From contig CANQOC010000008.1 in NCBI GenBank assembly GCA_947625375.1, forward strand, positions 28,166 through 92,165: a stretch of 64,000 bases of DNA, given 5' to 3'. The translations under genes and the position numbers were made by a program. Origin of the DNA: an uncultured Clostridia bacterium (GTDB lineage: Bacteria; Bacillota; Clostridia; Oscillospirales; Ruminococcaceae). Shown one piece after another: positions 20,188 to 32,000 of this stretch. Positions within the stretch are counted from its first letter, which is position 1. Each line of letters starts with the position of its first letter. The notes beneath the pieces were generated by a model. It had not been told where the DNA came from. It ran no database searches and saw only the letters and a list, made by a program, of their open reading frames with translations.

Positions 20188-21231
20188 TTAGATATAAACA
20201 ATCTCAAAAAATCGGATTTCGGGTATGAGCTTCCCGAGGAGCTTATCGCGCAGGAGCCGGTCGAGCCGCGCAACAGCTCGCGTCTTATGGTCATCGACCG
20301 AAAGACCGGCGGAATTTCTCACGACCGCTTCTATAATCTATGCAATCACCTTAAAAAAGGCGACACCCTCGTCGTGAACGACTCGCGGGTCCTTCCCGCG
20401 CGGATTTACGGCGAACGCGTCCCGGGCGGGAGCTTTATCGAATTCCTGCTCCTTGAGCCGCGCAAGACCGACGTCTGGGAAATCCTCTGCCGCCCCGGCA
20501 AAAAGGCGAAAATCGGGACGCGCTTTTCGTTCGGCGGAGGGCTCCTCACCGCCGAGATAGTCGACGTCCTTGAGGACGGCAACCGCGTCGCGAAATTCTT
20601 CTATGACGGCGGAAGCCTTTACTCTATTCTCGACGAAATCGGGCAGATGCCGCTCCCGCCCTATATCACCAAAAAGCTTGAGGACAAGGAGCGCTATCAG
20701 ACCGTATATTCCCGTCAGACCGGCTCGGCCGCCGCGCCGACCGCGGGTCTTCACTTCACAAAGGAACAGCTCGCCGACCTTGAAACGCGCGGAATCAACA
20801 TCGCGAGGGTCACTCTTCACGTCGGCATCGGGACGTTCCGCCCGGTCAAGGAGGAGCTTGTCTCTCAGCACAAGATGCACAGCGAGTTCTATTCCCTCCC
20901 GCCCGAGACCGCCGAAATCATCAACCGCACAAAGGAAAGCGGCGGGCGGGTCATCGCCGTCGGCACGACCTCCTGCCGGACGCTCGAAAGCGTTAAGAAA
21001 AAGCTCGGGAAAATCGCCGAGGACTCGGGTTCGACCGACATCTTCATCTACCCCGGATACGAGTTTTCGGCAATCGACGGACTCATCACAAACTTCCACC
21101 TCCCCGAGAGCACCCTTATAATGCTCGTCAGCGCCTTCGCGGGGTATGACAACACGATGAGGGCATATAAAATCGCCGTCGAAGAGAGATACCGGTTCTT
21201 CAGCTTCGGCGACGCAATGCTTATTATATGA
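20185..21231 (+). CDS. queA: tRNA preQ1 S-adenosylmethionine ribosyltransferase-isomerase
   Basis: QueA transfers and isomerises the ribosyl group of SAM onto 7-aminomethyl-7-deazaguanine in tRNA, making epoxyqueuosine. The 348-residue protein is full length with [51 protein letters not shown] and [16 protein letters not shown], all family signatures. The start lies inside a 7 bp repeat array that also supplies the only ribosome-site-like sequence (GAGGA, 11 bases upstream). The spacing is longer than ideal, so translation may be modest. A terminator follows at 21239. Confidence 0.97.
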   Translation: MLDINNLKKSDFGYELPEELIAQEPVEPRNSSRLMVIDRKTGGISHDRFYNLCNHLKKGDTLVVNDSRVLPARIYGERVPGGSFIEFLLLEPRKTDVWEILCRPGKKAKIGTRFSFGGGLLTAEIVDVLEDGNRVAKFFYDGGSLYSILDEIGQMPLPPYITKKLEDKERYQTVYSRQTGSAAAPTAGLHFTKEQLADLETRGINIARVTLHVGIGTFRPVKEELVSQHKMHSEFYSLPPETAEIINRTKESGGRVIAVGTTSCRTLESVKKKLGKIAEDSGSTDIFIYPGYEFSAIDGLITNFHLPESTLIMLVSAFAGYDNTMRAYKIAVEERYRFFSFGDAMLII

Positions 21232-21238
21232 CAAAATC

Positions 21239-21269
21239 ACCGCCCGGGGCGACCTCGGGCGGGGGTTTT
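21239..21269 (+). terminator. terminator after queA
   Basis: CCGCCCG and CGGGCGG form a 7 bp GC stem followed by GGGTTTTT. It lies between converging genes. Confidence 0.75.
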
Positions 21270-21877
21270 TATGATGCAAATTTTTCGAGCTTTTTCTTTA
21301 TCGCCTTGGCGGCCTCCAGGGTCAGTCCGCAGGAGTCGTAAAGCGGAATAAGCGGCGAAATGTCGGCGGGGGCGATTCCCGCGGCTTTATAGTCGTCCTC
21401 GGTGTGAAAATATATCCAGCCGAGAGAATAGAGGTTCTTTCCTTTTCGGACAGCCGTTTCGGACGCAAACCGCTCGGCGACCTCCTCGGCGCTCCCCGTC
21501 AGCAATATTTCGATGTCCTCGTCAGAAAAATCGTCTTCGGAACCCGTGCGGAGGGTTGTAAGAATCTCCCGGACGGTGCCTTCGGGAATGTTAAAGTGCT
21601 TGATGAATGAACAGAGGTTTGCGAATTCATCGACGGCGGTATACCTGCCGTCCGAAGACGAGGCTTCGGCAATCCACGCGCTGAATTCGTCGGCGTCAAC
21701 AAGGTCTATAAACATCATGTCGATATAGCCGAGCCTTGTGTCGACGGTTGAATAAAACACGTCGCCGACATCGGTTTCGCTTTCTAAAAATGGTTCGGGC
21801 ATTTCGCCGGCGCCTCCGCAGGACGAAAGTGAAAGCGCGAACACGGCCGCCGCAAATGCTGCAAGAAATTTTTTCAT
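21269..21877 (-). CDS. putative lipoprotein of unknown function
   Basis: This 202-residue protein has a lipoprotein signal peptide: MKKF, a hydrophobic stretch, and a lipobox ending LSSC with the modifiable Cys at residue 19. It should be anchored to the outer face of the membrane. The rest is acidic, with a predicted alpha-helical part near residues 110-145 (SDEDIEILLTGSAEEVAERF). I recognise no family. It lies 15 bp after the broken MATE transporter gene on the same strand and may share its promoter. Confidence 0.75.
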   Translation of the reverse strand: MKKFLAAFAAAVFALSLSSCGGAGEMPEPFLESETDVGDVFYSTVDTRLGYIDMMFIDLVDADEFSAWIAEASSSDGRYTAVDEFANLCSFIKHFNIPEGTVREILTTLRTGSEDDFSDEDIEILLTGSAEEVAERFASETAVRKGKNLYSLGWIYFHTEDDYKAAGIAPADISPLIPLYDSCGLTLEAAKAIKKKLEKFAS

Positions 21878-21892
21878 GATAAATCACTCCGA

Positions 21893-23244
21893 TTAAATTG
21901 TCTGTATATTTTCTTCGCCGACGAGCTTTTTGCACTCAATCCGATAAAAGATTACCGAGCAGAGCATCGCGGCTATCCAGCCGATCGGCCATGCGCACCA
22001 GATTCCGAGCGGAGACCTTGTCCACGCGGAAAACAGAAACGCGAGCGCGACGCGGAGTATCAAATCGGTGAACGTCGAGAACATGAACCGGCGCATCGCG
22101 CTTATCCCGCGGAGAATTCCGTCGGCGACGAGCTTTGCCGAGACGATGAAATAGAACGGAGAGAGAATCCGCAGGAACTGCTCCCCGACGGCGATTGCCT
22201 CGACCGAGGTCTTTTGCATGAAGAGGAGCAGGAGGCTTTGTCCGAAGAAGAAATAGAGCAGGCAGAACGGCACACAGATGCACCAGACGATTTTTATCCC
22301 CGCGCGGAAGCCTTCGGAAAGGCGTCCGTATTTTTTTGCGCCGAGATTCTGTGCCGCAAAGTTGGATATGCCGTTGCCGATGGTCGTGAACGAGGTGATG
22401 ACGAGGTTGTTGAGCTTTACTGCCGCCGAATACCCCGCCATGACATACGTCCCGAAGCTGTTGATGACAGACTGAATCATTATGTTTCCGACCGAGATAA
22501 AGCTTTGCTGTAAAATCGTCGGGACGGCGATTGAGACTATGCGCTTTAAGACGTCGGCGCTGAAAATCTCGGGCTTTCCCTCGGAAGGAATCCCCCGAAG
22601 ACGCTTTATCACCGCCGCGACGGCGAGTATACAGCTTATGCCCTGACAGATAAACGTCGCCCAAGCGACCCCCGCGACACCCATGTCGAAGACCTTTACA
22701 AAGAGGATATCGACGGCGATGTTCGAGGTCGACGACGCGGCGAGGAAGCAAAACGGGGTCTTTGAGTCGCCGAGCGCCGAGAAGATTCCGGTCGCGATGT
22801 TATAGAAAAAGACGAACGGCAGGCCGAGGACATAGATGTCGAGATAGAGCTTTGAGTCCGAAAAAATTTCGTCGGGAGTGTGAATCATTCGGAGCGCCGC
22901 GCCGCCGAAGAATATTCCCGAGAGCATCAGAACGGCGCAGACGGCCGCGCTGAAGATACAGGTGGTGGAGACGGCGGTCTTGAGCCTGCCGTATTTCCCC
23001 GCGCCGAAAAGCTGTGAAACGGTGACCGAGCAGCCATGTTGCAGCCGAAGGCGAAGGCGATGAAAATCAGGGTTATTTCATAGCTGTTCCCGACCGCCGC
23101 GAGCGCGTTTTCACCGATGAATTTTCCGGCGACGAGGCTGTCCGCGATGTTGTAGAGCTGTTGGAAGATGATGCTCCCGAAGAGCGGGAGGCAGAACCTC
23201 CGCAGCACCCGCTCGGGCTTCCCCACCGTCAAGTCGTTGTTCAT
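21893..23244 (-). pseudogene. MATE family efflux transporter with one-base frameshift
   Basis: Two adjoining reverse frames together make one multidrug/toxin extrusion transporter of about 450 residues. The first (23244 to about 23034) begins MNNDLTVGKPERVLRRFCLP and runs through FIAFAFGCNM. The second carries on as GCSVTVSQLFGAGKYGRLKT to the stop at 21893. The junction at 23034-23035 reads ATGGCTGC where ATGGGCTGC would restore the frame, so one G of a GGG is missing. Either the gene is inactivated or the base was lost in sequencing. MATE proteins have 12 helices in two similar halves and use ion gradients to export drugs or metabolites. Confidence 0.85.
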
Positions 23245-23297
23245 ATATATGCACCCTCTGTGTGATATCGGTTATGTCGGGCGACTGCCCGGAGGGT

Positions 23298-23326
23298 ATT
23301 ATAGCACAGAAAAAGGAGGATTGCAA
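23298..23326 (-). promoter_or_regulatory. promoter of the MATE transporter gene
   Basis: Reverse strand TTGCAA (23326-23321), 17 bp spacer, TATAAT (23303-23298). Confidence 0.75.
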
Positions 23327-23334
23327 CAGAGGGG

Positions 23335-23356
23335 TAGAGGGTTAGAGGATAGAATC
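23335..23356 (+). repeat. heptanucleotide array 2 (short)
   Basis: TAGAGGG, then after one base TAGAGGA and TAGAATC. It has the same consensus as the arrays at 20146, 33336, 40888, 44957 and 45033. Confidence 0.6.
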
Positions 23357-23712
23357 TGACTTCTGTTCTTTGATAGGGTGAGGCGCAGCGCCGCACTGCT
23401 AAAGTGAGAGCCGCCTGACGGCGGGGGAAAAATTGTAACAGTGCTGCACATCGCTAATAAGGAGTCCGCCTACGGCGGACGGCTAATCACGCCACCTTAG
23501 CGGTGACGTGATTACGCCATGTCCCCTCCCCTGCCCCTCCCCGACGGGGAGGGGGTGCTAAGGAAGCCTCAGAAGAGGCACTTGGAAAATTTCGGCGCGT
23601 GTCGCACTTTTCTATAAGGAATTCGCTTCGCTCATGCTATTTTTAGTCTCCTATCCCCTACCCCCTCCCACATGGGAGGGAGTCCGCATCGCTTCGGTTT
23701 CAGCTCCTATGA

Positions 23713-23814
23713 GGGCGCAGCCGCGGCAGCCGAAGGCTGCCGGAGGGGATAAATGAAAAACCCGAAGGAGTTTTCCTTTTATTCCCTCGCGCACAATGCG
23801 CGCCGGTCTGCGCC
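23713..23814 (-). repeat. cloverleaf palindrome, copy 1 (degenerate, inverted orientation)
   Basis: The outer stem GGGCGCAGCC (23713-23722) pairs with a closing GGTCTGCGCCC that has one extra base. Inside are GGCAGCC-GAA-GGCTGCC (23725-23741), a long imperfect central hairpin opening with GAGGGGATAAA and closing with TTTATTCCCTC, and CGCGCA-CAA-TGCGCG. Arm order is reversed relative to the copy at 38273. Confidence 0.65.
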
Positions 23815-24212
23815 CGAAGTGTGAGTGGTGCCGCACTGCCGCGTAAAAGGTATTCGCGGAGCGGGATTGGGTGCAGCGTTGCTGCTTTTTAAAAGGTATT
23901 CGCTCCGCGAATGCTATTTTTAGTCACCCTTCCCCGACCCTCCCCTCGAGGGGAGGGGGCGCGGAGGAAGCTTGCGCGGGTTTAGTAAAGCATAGAGCGA
24001 CGCCCTACCTTGCTATATGGAATTCGCTTCGCTCATGATATTTTCAGACTCCTACCCCCTTCCCCCTCCCACATGGGAGGGGGTGTTTGGTACACCGAAG
24101 CCACGTCTGTTCAGAACCACACGCCATAGGAGCATACGCTTGTTTTATCTGTGAACGCGAGCAATCAATCGTTCTCGATTGCGAAGCATGAACAGCTATA
24201 AAACAAGCTTAT

Positions 24213-24320
24213 GCACGCAGCCGCGACCGCCGTCAGGCGGTCGGAACGAAAAGAAGCAGAAAAATCCCTCGGGATTTTCCTGCTGCTTTCGTTTGCGCGC
24301 TTCGCGCGCCGGCTGCGCCC
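24213..24320 (-). repeat. cloverleaf palindrome, copy 2 (inverted orientation)
   Basis: Outer CGCAGCC/GGCTGCG. Arms: CGACCGCC-GTCA-GGCGGTCG, then a central stem of about 22 bp opening AACGAAAAGAAGCAG and closing CTGCTGCTTTCGTT around a CTCG loop, then GCGCGC-TTC-GCGCGC. It ends about 40 bp from the stop of the transporter gene at 24362. Confidence 0.7.
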
Positions 24321-24361
24321 GAGGGGGTGCGCGCATTTAAAGCCGGGTAAAGGACGTCGGC

Positions 24362-25731
24362 TTATCCCTCTCCCGCTCCGTTCTTCTTCGCCAGCTTGCC
24401 CATTATCATCTTCTCGTTATAGAAGAAGAACAGCACCGCGCCGATGAGGCAGCAGACCGTCGCGATGATTGCCGTAAGGCGGTAGCCGAACGGGTCGGTC
24501 GAGCCGCCGGTCTCGGCCTCGACCGTGAACGCGGAGACGACCGAGGTGAATATCAGCATCGATATAGCCTGCCCCATCTTCATCGCGAACGTCTTCGCGG
24601 CAAAGAACATTCCGCTGCGCTCCTCGCCCGAGTCAAAGGCGTCCGCTTCGGCGATATCGGCGACGACCGCCTGCGGCAATATCCCCAAAATCGCCATCGG
24701 CACACCGGCGCAGACCGCAATCACTATCCCCCAGACGATTCCCTCGCCGCAGACCGACGCAAGAAGGAACACAAAGGCATAGGCAAAGAAGCCGGTGATT
24801 ATAATCCGCTTCTTCCCGAGCTTCGGGGCAAGCTTATTTATCACGGGGTAGAGCGCAAGGCTGCACACCGTCATTATTACGGTCAGGGTGAAGGTCATGG
24901 TGTCGGGAACGTGCATAAGCTTGGTCTCATAGAACGGCAGACCGGTCTGGAAAAGCGTCACCGCGAAGAAATAGATGACGTCGGAAATGACGAAGCGGGC
25001 AAACTGCGCGTTCTTAAAGCTCTTAAAAAGCGAGCTGAACGCCGGTGTCTCGACAGGCTTCGAGTCGATATAGTCGCGCTCCTTAATCAGCAGCGCCGGG
25101 GTTATCATCGCGGCGGCGGCAATCAGGCACATGATTGAAATTGCGACGCGGACCGAATTGTCCCTTCCGAGCGACGCCTCAAAGATTCCGGCGATGTTCG
25201 GGATAAGGTATGACACCGAAAGACCGGCGATGTATGTAAACGAGATATATGTCGAGACGTTGATTCTGTTCTTCTGGTCATTGCCGAGCTCGGAAATCAG
25301 CGCGTTATATGGCGTGCAGTAGATGGTCATGAAGAGGTAGAAGAGCATCAGGGTCACGAAGACGATTACGTCGTTGAGAGCCTTGCTCCCCGTCTGCGGG
25401 AGAATGAAGACACAGGCGGTGATGACCGCGAACGGTATCGCAATCGCCTTCATGAACGGGATTCGGCGACCTCCCTTATAGTTCGAGCGGTCGGACCAGC
25501 TTGCGATAAGCGGGTCGGTGACGGCGTCGAAAATACGCCCGACCATCGTTATCAGTCCGAAGAGAGTCACGCTTAAAAACAGCGTCCCGGTCGTGATGTT
25601 CTTCCCGAAGATTCCGGCGGTCTCGTCGGTGTAGTAATAGACGAGCCAGTTGGTGACGACGCCGGAGAGAAGGCTCCAGCCGAACTGTCCGATTGCGAAA
25701 TCCAAAGGATTTTATTTGTGATTTTTTTCAT
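24362..25731 (-). pseudogene. GPH/MFS family sugar-cation symporter with N-terminal frameshift
   Basis: The main reverse frame (447 residues) is a glycoside-pentoside-hexuronide symporter-like protein with about 12 helices, DAVTDPLIASWSDRSNYKGGRR near the N-terminus, and PYNALISELGNDQKNRI. It lacks a good start. An ideal start exists in another frame: GGAGGG, then ATG at 25731 encoding MKKITNKILW, after which the frame must shift near 25702-25703 to enter DFAIGQFGWSLLSG. One G is missing from an expected GGG. As with the MATE gene this is either a true lesion or a base-calling loss. Substrate cannot be told. Confidence 0.82.
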
Positions 25732-25764
25732 ATTTGCCCTCCGTTTTTAAAAAATTTCGTCAAT

Positions 25765-25793
25765 ATTTTACTATATTTATTTGAAGATGTCAA
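25765..25793 (-). promoter_or_regulatory. promoter of the GPH symporter gene
   Basis: Reverse strand TTGACA (25793-25788), 17 bp spacer, TAAAAT (25770-25765). Confidence 0.78.
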
Positions 25794-25987
25794 TAGCATT
25801 TTCACACTTTTAACCGTGAAATCAAAATCCGCGGGTCACTTCGTGCGCACAAACCGCGGTGATTCGCCGTTTTGGGGGCGTTCGTCAAAATTGCCGAAAG
25901 TGCGCCGATAAAGGCTGTCGGATACGGCGTATGGGCGTCGTAAACGTCAGGAAAATTCGTTGAAGTGCACAAAAAAAGAATTCGGCG

Positions 25988-26016
25988 TTGCAATGCGGGA
26001 AAAAGAGTGGTATAAT
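25988..26016 (+). promoter_or_regulatory. promoter of the giant subtilase gene
   Basis: TTGCAA (25988-25993), 17 bp spacer, TATAAT (26011-26016). A 5' leader of about 55 bases precedes the start at 26079. The part of the gap between 25794 and 25987 shows nothing I recognise. Confidence 0.78.
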
Positions 26017-26078
26017 TTTTAATGTGTTTTCAAATTTACACAGCCGCGCGGGCGGCGAAAGAAAAGGAGTGCAAAGGA

Positions 26079-29000
26079 ATGAGAAACAAGTCAGTCATTA
26101 GGCGGCTCACTGCGCTGCTGCTCTGTCTTACCGTCATTTCGGGAGCGATTATTCCGAACGGCGTTTTTGCCGTCGGAAATGAGTCGGAGGACGGCGGTTA
26201 TACCGTCCTCGAAATGACCGAGGTTGACCCTGTAAAGGAGATGGAGCTTAAGCGCTCGACTACGTCGGAGGACTACGGAATTGCGCCGATGGCGCTCGAG
26301 ACCCAGAGGGTGTCGATAGTCTTTGACGACGCGTCGACAATCGGAAAGGGCTTCGACGCCGAGGACATCGCACAAAACAGGGCGGCGATGGACTATCGGC
26401 ACAGCCTTAAGAAAAAGCAGGACGAAACCTTAGCCAAAATCGAGGAGGTCCTCGGAAGACCGCTCGACGTAATCCAGAGCCTGACTCTCGTCGGAAACCT
26501 CGTTTCCGTCGAGGTGTATGCCGATGAAATCGAGCTTATAAAGTCGGTCGACGGCGTCAAGGACGTCGTTGAAGACGAGCTCCTCGGGAACATCGAGAAC
26601 CCCGATGACGTCCCGATGCCGATGACGCTTTCGTCGGCGTCGATGGCGGGGACAAGAACCGCTTGGGAGGACGGATATACCGGCGCGGGAATGAAGATTG
26701 CGGTCATCGACTCCGGTCTCGACGATAAGCACATTTCGTTCGACAGCGGCGCTTTCCTCTATTCCCTCGAAGAAAGCGGCTTCGACGCCTCAAATCTTTT
26801 CGGCAAGGACGACATCAAGGAAATCTGGGACGAGCTTAACGCGAGCAAGTTCATGGACTATGACGACGGACTTTATATCAGCGAAAAGATACCGTTTGCG
26901 TTCAACTATGCCGACAAAAACCTCGATACCGACCACCTTCACGACACCAGCGGTAATCACGGGTCGCACGTTACGGGCATCGTCGCCGCGAACAGATATG
27001 TTCCGGACGGAAACGGCGGATATGAGGACGCCGAAGAGGCCGTCAAGGTCGTCGGCGCGGCCCCGGACGCACAGATATTTGTGCTGAAGGTGATGGGCGA
27101 GGGCGGCACGAGCAGCTCTACGCTCTACGGCGCAATCGAAGACGCGATTATCCTCGGCGCGGATTCGATGAACCTCTCGGTCGGCTTTACGGGAATCTAT
27201 TTCACTCACCACCCGACCTATGACTATGTTATGCGAGAGGTCGACGGAAGCGACATCTCGACGGTCTGCGCCGCGATGAACTACTCATACTGGGCGAGCG
27301 AAACCGACATCGGAAGCCTTTATAAAGACGACGTATCCCTTTCAACGATGGGCCACCCCGCGACGCTCGAGGGCTCGCTTACCGTCGCGAGCGCGACTAA
27401 CCTTGAAAAACTCTCCTCGGGCAGCGTTATTATCGACGGAAAGAGATATACCTATTCCGAAGACGGCGATGCCGAGGCTCCCCTTGTGAAGACGCTCGAC
27501 GGCGAATACGACTGTGTCTTAATTGACAGCGTCAACGAAAATATTTCGGACTTCGATGAGGCTAAAACCGCCTTCGAGGACGACATTAAAGAGCTTTACG
27601 GCGAACTTGACGGTAAGGTCGTGCTAATCAACAGAGGAAGCTATGACACCACCGACAAGGCGGGAAATCATGTCACCTTCTCGTCGTTCGCGTCGGATTT
27701 GGCGGAACAGGGCGCTATTGCGGTCGGATACATCAATAACAAGTCCGGCACGGCCACTCCGAGTCAAACCGAGCTGAGAAAGCCGATACCGTTATTCTTA
27801 TTAAAGATGATTGTCCGCGAAAAGGTTACCGGCTCGTTCGAGAAGCACGTTGCCGGGAGCGGCCGAGTATATTACACCGGAAAAATCGGCGTCGACCCGA
27901 ATATGGACAGCGTCAGCGAATACGACTACCCCGAAATGTCGGAATTCTCGAGCTGGGGACCGACCGGCGCTCTGACCCTTGAGCCGGATATCACCGCGCC
28001 GGGCGAGTCGGTATACTCGGTATTGGGCGCGACCAAGGACGGCGACGGTCATTCCTCGTATGCCAACAACATGGGTACATCGATGGCGTCGCCCAACATC
28101 GCGGGACTTATGCTCCTGGCGGAGCAGTATATCCGCGATAACGGTTTTGATGACGAGCTCGGCATGAACTCGAGCGCGCTCGCAAGGAGCGTTCTTATGG
28201 CGACGGCCGAACCGCTTCGCGACAGCGGCGGAAAGGGACAGTATTATCCCGTTGTGCAGCAGGGCGCGGGTCTTGCGAACATCGACAACGCCATCAACTC
28301 GAAGGCAATAGTCCTCATGGACGAGGACGCAAACGCCGAGGCCGACAACGGCGGCGTTAAGGCCGAGCTCGGCGACAACCCCTTAAAGGACGGGAAATTC
28401 AGCTATTCGTTCACCCTTAGCAGCATAGACGACACCGACAACGAGTATACGATATCCACCGACCTGTTCACTCAGGACATCGACGACGAGTATCTTCTCA
28501 CAAACACCGTCCCGATTGGCGCAACGGTCACATATACCGTGAACGGCGAGACTTTTGTCCCGACGAATGATAAGCTTTCGGCCGACGTCGACATGGACGG
28601 CGACACCGACGGATATGACGCGCAGGCTATTCTGGATTATCTCGTCGGAAAGGCCGACGCGGCCGAGCTTGACCTTTCGGCGGGAGATGTCGACGGCGAC
28701 GGCAAGGCAACCTCTTATGACGCGCACCTTATCCTCGAGGGACTTGGCGCAAGGATTACGCTTTCTGCCGGCGAAACCTATAATATAACCGTCGACATCG
28801 AGGTCACAGAGGACCTTTCGGAATACGTCAACGGCGCGTACATCGAGGGATATACCTTTATCACCCCCGTCGCCTCGGAGGACGGCGACCTCGACGTCAC
28901 CTATTCGATTCCGATACTCGGATTCTATGGCGACTGGTCCGACCCGAGCATGTTCGACCCGTCGAGATTCGTCGACTGTTTCTTCTACCTCCTCAACGAA

Positions 29001-32000
29001 GGAGAGAGCGACGAGCCGGTGCTCCCATATGTCCAGAATCCTTGGGACGATGACGACCCCGACTTCTGGGGACACTACCCCTATTCGCTCAACGGCAGGA
29101 TTGTAAACCTCGACCCGATTGACGGAGATGAAATCGAGCTTATCGGAAACCCCTATTTCTATTATCCGCACAATCCCGACGGCTCTGACGAGCGCTTGCC
29201 CGGGGTTTTGGAGGAATATTACCCCGGAGTTGAAGCCGTAAACAGCGAGACGACCTTCGCCGAGATGAATTATACGCTTATAAGAAGCGCGGCACAGGTT
29301 GCGTTCGCCGTCACCGACGCCGACACCGGCGAATTCCTCTATTTCGACACATTCGACGACTACGAGTCATCGGCATATCCGGGCGCCGACGGCATTACAT
29401 GGAGAAACGTAAATACCAAGGCCTATGAGTATAACGACACATATGCGTCGCTCGGACTCGAGGACGGCGACAGGGTCAGGTTCTCTATCTATGCGCTTCC
29501 GGAATACTTCGCGGTTGACGGAATTTTCAACGGCACCGACGAGGACAACGAAGCGTTCATGAATCTTATCGACGTTCTCGGAGACGGCATCCGCCTCGAT
29601 TCGATTGAATTCACCGTCGACGACACCGACCCGCAGATTGAAAAGGCGGTCAGGGACAAGGACGGAAACCTTATAATCACGCTTTCGGACAACAACAACC
29701 TCGCCCTGTTCGCGGCGTTTATAATGGACGAGAACAGCGAAGGCGGATTTTACCAGTTCTTTACCCGCCCGATAGTTAAGGGCAGCAGCGCCGAGGTTGT
29801 AATCCCCGCCGAGATGCTTGTCGGATATGACGACATTTGGCTCGGCGCCTATGACTATGCGGCAAACAGCAAATTCGTCACCATTGAATACGACAGCGAC
29901 AACGCAGTTCCGGGAAAAATCGGTACGCTCTACGCGATTGAAAACAAGGCGGTTCAGGACGGAAGGACCGACCTCTACCGTCTCGACCCGAACAACCTTC
30001 GCGCTGACGGTGAAACCGCCTCGGGAGTCCTTCTTTTCGACAGCTTTACTAACCCCGAGCCTGTCGGACGCCCGGCGGTGGTAGCGGCGGAATACGGCGG
30101 ATTTGTCTACTACATCGGATATGACGACGAGAGCGAGACCTATACGGGACTCTATGCCGCGCCTATCGTCGACCTCGGGTCGAGCGCGTTCCTCGACGGA
30201 GTGTCGCTTGTCGCGCAGTTAGAGGACTTCACCTTAAAAGACAGCAGAATCACCGACATCGACTATAACCCCAACGACGGACTTCTTTATATCACGTCAG
30301 TAGGCGGGTCATTGCCCTTTAACCTCATTTCGGCGTTAGACCCGAAGACCGGAAAGCTTGTCTGCGATTACGTGATTAACGCAATCTATACCTATAACGA
30401 CCTCAGCGGAAATGAGATTGAAAAAAAGGTAATTATCACCGAAATCGCGATTACAGCTGACGGCACGTTCTACGGCGTCCCGAGTCCCGAGGAGTTCGCA
30501 ATCGGAACCGGTCCGAGCGGCGAGCCGGTATACGGCGACAGCTTCATGTTCACCTGGAAGATTAAAGGCGACAGCATCTCGGACAGGATTATCAACAGGC
30601 CGCCTCAGATTACGATTCCCGAGGACGATGGCGCGACCGAAATCCACGACCTCGCCTATGACCCCAAGGGAAAGGTCATCTATGCGGCGGCGGACTGTCC
30701 CGACCCCGAATTCGACAACCGCTATCTCTATAAATTCGACCCCGAGAAAAACAGCCTTGTGCGCGTCGGAAACAGCGCCGACGAGGGAATTATCGCGGGA
30801 TTCGAGAGCCTCTTCTTCATGACGGATACTCCCCTCCTCGACCCCTATACCTTCGGCGGAAACGCGGCGACCGGCGTCGAAATCATCGACACCCACGGCG
30901 GAATTATCCGCCTCATCGCCGGCGGAAGCGCCAAGATTGACGCGGTTACGACTCCTTGGTACGCCGCGGGACAGGATATCGTCTGGACGAGCAGCAATCC
31001 CGCTGTCGCCTCTGTCGACGCCGACGGCGTTGTTACCGCGATATCGGCGGGCACTGCCGAAATCACCGCGAGCCTTAGGGCAAAGCCGGACGCAACGGAC
31101 AGCATCGGCATTATCGTGACGCAGTACGGCAGCACCGTCTCGGGAATTATCGGGCGGGACGGCGAAACGGTCTCGAATATGTTCAGCCTTAACCTCGAGA
31201 CCGGCGAGTACATCAAGGGCACCGCCATCGAAACCGCGCTCGACGCGGCGACCGACTATTCCGCGGATAAATATATCGGGTTCAGCGGAAAGAAGCTTAT
31301 TTCTATCGACAAGGCAACAGGCGAAGCAGTCCAAATTGCTCAGAACAGCAAGAAATTCAATTCAGGCGTAATATCTATGGGTTACAGCGCCTCGGGCGAT
31401 ACGCTCTGGTTTGTACGAGACAGCTTAAGCTCATCGTCGACCCGAAGAAGAGTATATCTCAATGAAGGCACTGAGAATTTCAAGAATTACGGCTACATGC
31501 TTGGCGGCGAAGGAGAAATCTGTGAAGGAGAGGTCTCCCGGATTTATGCTGTCGGAGTATTGGACGGATATTGGGAGTATATGTTTGAAGACGAGCTCTG
31601 GAGCGGCGACTGCATCGCACTTGCGCTCGGCGAAAACAACGGCGTTCCGATTATCATACAGATTTATCATGTGCCCGACGAAGGACATAGTGCCCTGTTT
31701 AATGTAAATGAGCTGAAAATCGACCTTGATATGCCGATTGTTCCCGCGGAGGGGAACAGCGTTTATGTCGTCAGCGACAGAGAGTGCTATATTTCGGTCA
31801 ACGTCGGTCTCGACATCTTCGACGCCGGCGAGAACAGGATTTATCACCTCTGGCTCCCCGAGGGCGAAGAGGTCTGGCAGTCCGAATATATCGGCACGGG
31901 CGGATTAGGGAATGTTCCGCTGTTCATAACCGATGTCGAGTCGAACTCCCCCGCCCCGGCTTCTAACTTCATCGGGTCGCTCGACGGATTTGAAGAGGGA

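Larger units (their letters stand above)
23357..24361. repeat. non-coding cluster of palindromic repeat units
   Basis: This kilobase has no supported gene. It is a mosaic of short elements also found at 36937-38270 and 40309-40810. Units of the type AAGG(T/A)ATTCGC...ATGCTATTTT-AG-C-CC followed by a CCCTCCC/GGGAGGG palindrome lie at about 23614-23693, 23890-23960 and 24015-24084. A bare CCCTCCCCGACGGGGAGGG lies near 23534. GCCGCCTGACGGCGG and GTCCGCC/GGCGGAC small hairpins lie near 23408-23480. Two cloverleaf elements are listed separately. Confidence 0.7.
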
